DNA of 7,957 nt. Source: Lachnospiraceae bacterium. GTDB taxonomy: Bacteria; Bacillota; Clostridia; Lachnospirales; Lachnospiraceae. The stretch lies in NCBI GenBank assembly GCA_009774215.1, contig VSNH01000143.1:1-7957 (forward strand), given 5' to 3'. A model generated the notes under the pieces. That model was not told the origin of the DNA. It worked only from the letters and a program-made list of their open reading frames with translations, and did no database searches. Made by a program: the position numbers and the translations under genes. Below, piece after piece: positions 6,422 to 7,957 of the stretch (positions are counted from its first letter, which is position 1; each line of letters begins with the position of its first letter).

Positions 6422-7300
6422 CTATTCGATATTCTGTATCTGTTCCCTGACCTTCTCGATCTCCGTCTTCAATTCGATGGCCCTGTTCGATGTCTCCAGA
6501 TCGGTAGTTTTGGAGAGGATTGTGTTTGCCTCACGGTTCATCTCCTGCGCAAGAAAATCCAGCTTGCGTCCAATGCTGCCGCCCTCAGTCAAATCCCCCT
6601 TCATCGTGGTAATATGGCTTCTTAAGCGTACCAGCTCCTCATCCACGCACACCTTATCCGCAAAGATCGTCACCTCCGTCAGCAGTCTGGCCTCGTCGAT
6701 CTGGGTATCCTCCAAAAGTTCCTTCACCTTATCCTTAAGCTTCTGCTTATACTCCGCGATAATCTGCGGCGCACGATGCTCGATAAATTCCACCCCCGCC
6801 AGCATCGCGTTCAGCTTTGCAAGCAGGTCGTCGCGGATATTTTCGCCCTCCTTAATTCTTGTCTCCACAAAGGACTGTGCCGCGCCGCGCACCGCCTTCT
6901 CCAGAAACTGCCAAAGCTCCTCCTCATCGACCGTCTGCTCTTCCATGGTCAGCACTTCCGGATACCGGGAAAGCGTGGAAACCCGCACATCATTGTCCAG
7001 CGAAAAATCCTCCGACATCTGCCAGAGATATTTCATGTATTCCGTCGCCAGCTCTCTGTTGTATTTCACACAGAGATTAGACTCCGTCATATCCTCGTAG
7101 GTAATAAAAAGATCCACCTTGCCCCTCTGCATGTAATTCTTGAGTTCAGCCCTGATCGCGGTCTCAAAAAAATTCAGCTTTTTCGGCATCTTGATGTTGA
7201 CGTCCAAATACCTGTGGTTGACGGATTTCATCTCCACGGTGATCTTCCGCGCACCCTCCGTCACCTCACATCTTCCGAATCCGGTCATGCTCTTAATCAT
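6422..7300 (-). CDS. yicC: YicC/YloC family endoribonuclease-like protein
   Basis: 292 residues from the ATG at 7300, the usual length, starting with the family signature MIKSMTGFGR. Conserved blocks follow in order: EMKSVNHRYLD, RGKVD, an R-x-x-EG-x-x-x-x-DDL stretch, EARLLTEVTIFADK, then the DUF1732 C-terminus GRKLDFLAQEMNREANTI...SK and REQIQNIE. Escherichia coli YicC has been described as an RNase involved in small-RNA turnover. In-frame ATGs at 7306 and 7336 are possible starts. The 7336 ATG overlaps the stop of an upstream reading frame (ATGA), but the extra residues are a basic stretch outside the family alignment. None of the three has a strong ribosome binding site. It is the first recognised gene after the leftward promoter at 7472-7500. 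Confidence 0.93.
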   Translation of the reverse strand: MIKSMTGFGRCEVTEGARKITVEMKSVNHRYLDVNIKMPKKLNFFETAIRAELKNYMQRGKVDLFITYEDMTESNLCVKYNRELATEYMKYLWQMSEDFSLDNDVRVSTLSRYPEVLTMEEQTVDEEELWQFLEKAVRGAAQSFVETRIKEGENIRDDLLAKLNAMLAGVEFIEHRAPQIIAEYKQKLKDKVKELLEDTQIDEARLLTEVTIFADKVCVDEELVRLRSHITTMKGDLTEGGSIGRKLDFLAQEMNREANTILSKTTDLETSNRAIELKTEIEKVREQIQNIE

Positions 7301-7465
7301 CGCCATAATCTTCTTTCTCTTAATTGTAAACTTCATGCTTCCAGTGCATAAGCAGGGTCGAAGTGCTCGTCATAAATCGCCATAAGCATATCTGTATAAA
7401 AGCATGTACTCCGCTTATGCCGCTTTCCGACTCTGCTTATGCGTGGAAAAAGACCTACGCATACA
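7301..7465 (-). promoter_or_regulatory. Structured 5' leader of the yicC operon with competing inverted repeats
   Basis: In transcript sense two copies of GCATAAGC (from 7442-7433 and 7420-7411) precede two complementary copies of GCTTATG(C) (7387-7381 and 7355-7346). The first and last copies pair over 10 perfect bases. The second can pair with either later copy: 10 pairs with one G-U, or 7-8 pairs. The extreme 5' end forms another hairpin, TATGCGT with ACGCATA (7463-7457 with 7444-7438), which uses part of the first GCATAAGC. The helices exclude each other, as in attenuators and riboswitches. The last copy lies about 10 bases before the ATG at 7336. No known riboswitch class is recognised. 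Confidence 0.5.
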
Positions 7466-7471
7466 GTTTTT

Positions 7472-7500
7472 ATTATAGTGTAAAGGGAAAAAATAGTCAA
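7472..7500 (-). promoter_or_regulatory. Sigma-A-type promoter for the yicC-remA-gmk-rpoZ operon
   Basis: On the minus strand TTGACT (7500-7495) is followed by exactly 17 bases and a perfect TATAAT (7477-7472). Transcription would begin near 7465, about 165 bases before the preferred yicC start. The close or overlapping genes that follow suggest it drives most or all of the minus-strand genes. Confidence 0.85.
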
Positions 7501-7886
7501 GAAATTTGAGTTTTCCCGCACGGAAAGAGGATCATGCAGGAAAAACTCCGTGTAAAGAAGTATGAAGACTCTTTTAAAGGTCGAGTCAAAGTAGTACGAA
7601 CACCCCTTCTGGGGGTACAATAGAACGGAGAGAACGTCAGGAATCCCTTGAGACGCTGTCCAGTAGCAAGGAATTGCATCCAGCGTCTTGAGCCACCCGT
7701 AAAACGAGCGGCTATGCATGCCAGTATAAAAAAGATGTTTGAGGAACCAGTCCTTCCCCAGCAATAAGCATTGTATAACTGGAAGACGCACCAATCATTC
7801 TAAGAAGAGCAGGCTTGCCCATATATGGATTGTTGTCGTTTTGTTATTTTGACAGAATCGTGATCGCAGAAAACCCCTGCCGACAA
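7501..7886. other. Stretch without a convincing gene; inverted repeats and an interrupted short frame
   Basis: I find no recognisable protein or RNA family here. A 153-codon minus-strand frame (7333-7794) crosses the promoter and has no ribosome binding site at its TTG start. On the plus strand an ATG at 7534 with AGAGG just upstream opens a basic 29-codon frame ending at TAG 7621. The same frame then continues to TAA 7765. Structures include GAGTTTTCCCGC (7508-7519) facing GCAGGAAAAACTC (7536-7548), a C4/G5 hairpin at 7602-7616, and the larger hairpin at 7647-7692. CCATATATGG (about 7819-7828) is a perfect palindrome. This may be a decayed gene, an interspersed repeat or a noncoding RNA. Confidence 0.4.
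7647..7692 (+). repeat. Compound hairpin favouring plus-strand RNA
   Basis: CTTGAGACGCTG (7647-7658) pairs with CAGCGTCTTGAG (7681-7692) over 12 positions, two of them U-G or G-U wobbles that exist only in plus-strand RNA. After an asymmetric internal loop, GCAA (7666-7669) pairs with TTGC (7674-7677), closed by GGAA, a GNRA-type tetraloop, again on the plus strand. No promoter or terminator for such an RNA was found. Confidence 0.45.
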
Positions 7887-7915
7887 TTGAAAAGCGCCAC
7901 CGTTTATGCTATAGT
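7887..7915 (+). promoter_or_regulatory. Candidate plus-strand sigma-A promoter reading out of the window
   Basis: TTGAAA (7887-7892), a 17-base spacer, and TATAGT (7910-7915) place a transcription start near 7922, leaving at least 35 bases of leader before the window ends. It would serve a gene to the right, divergent from the yicC operon. ACAGAATC (7852-7859) and its inverse GATTCTGT (7938-7945) flank it. Confidence 0.55.
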
Positions 7916-7957
7916 TTTAGGCTGTAAATGTATTTATGATTCTGTTTTTCGGTGGGA

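Noticed and set aside
7333..7794. 153-codon minus-strand reading frame upstream of yicC
   Set aside because: It starts at a TTG without a ribosome binding site, contains the near-consensus promoter and the structured leader within its length, and shows no recognisable domain. Only its last 18 codons are kept, as a possible leader peptide.
7849..7854. TTGACA on the plus strand as a -35 box
   Set aside because: No -10-like hexamer lies 16-18 bases downstream (the position holds AACCCC). The TTGAAA/TATAGT pair further right is the better promoter.

Overview
The window looks like core chromosome of a low-to-moderate GC Firmicute, most likely a Clostridia member of the Lachnospiraceae type. That placement is inferred from gene content and order (yicC, remA, gmk, rpoZ, then rimO, pgsA, cinA), from protein style (for example GFSGAGKGT in the Gmk P-loop) and from AGGAG-type ribosome binding sites. 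I cannot name a species. Everything that is clearly coding lies on the minus strand, so the genes read from right to left.

Layout, right to left. From about 7501 to 7957 I see no convincing gene. This stretch holds inverted repeats, a short interrupted plus-strand reading frame, and at its right edge a likely plus-strand promoter for a gene beyond the window. A near-consensus sigma-A promoter (TTGACT, 17 bases, TATAAT) at 7500-7472 fires leftward. It is followed by a leader of about 165 bases with several mutually exclusive inverted repeats, then yicC, remA, gmk, rpoZ, rimO, pgsA, cinA and a repeat-rich membrane protein. A GC-rich, probably bidirectional terminator lies at 67-104. Gene gaps are small or negative except for the gmk-rpoZ gap (86 bases, two strong hairpins) and short spacers around cinA. 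One long polycistronic transcript is therefore plausible, with gmk-rpoZ as the likeliest processing or attenuation point.

The named genes are housekeeping: an RNase-like protein (YicC), a DNA-binding matrix/biofilm regulator (RemA), guanylate kinase, RNA polymerase omega, the ribosomal protein S12 methylthiotransferase (RimO), phosphatidylglycerophosphate synthase (PgsA) and the NMN deamidase/CinA protein. They link nucleotide supply, transcription, translation, membrane lipid and NAD salvage. The least ordinary gene is the last one. It encodes a single-pass membrane protein with an N-terminal Tyr/Gly/Pro/Gln repeat domain, an Asp-Tyr tract just after the membrane segment, and a C-terminal domain resembling DUF4163/DUF3298 (the RsiV/PdaC type). 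It sits where many Firmicutes carry recA after cinA.

I do not see a defence system, mobile element, CRISPR array or biosynthetic cluster. The points most worth a second look are the yicC leader, the repeat-rich membrane protein, the paired hairpins between gmk and rpoZ, and the unexplained 7501-7860 stretch.
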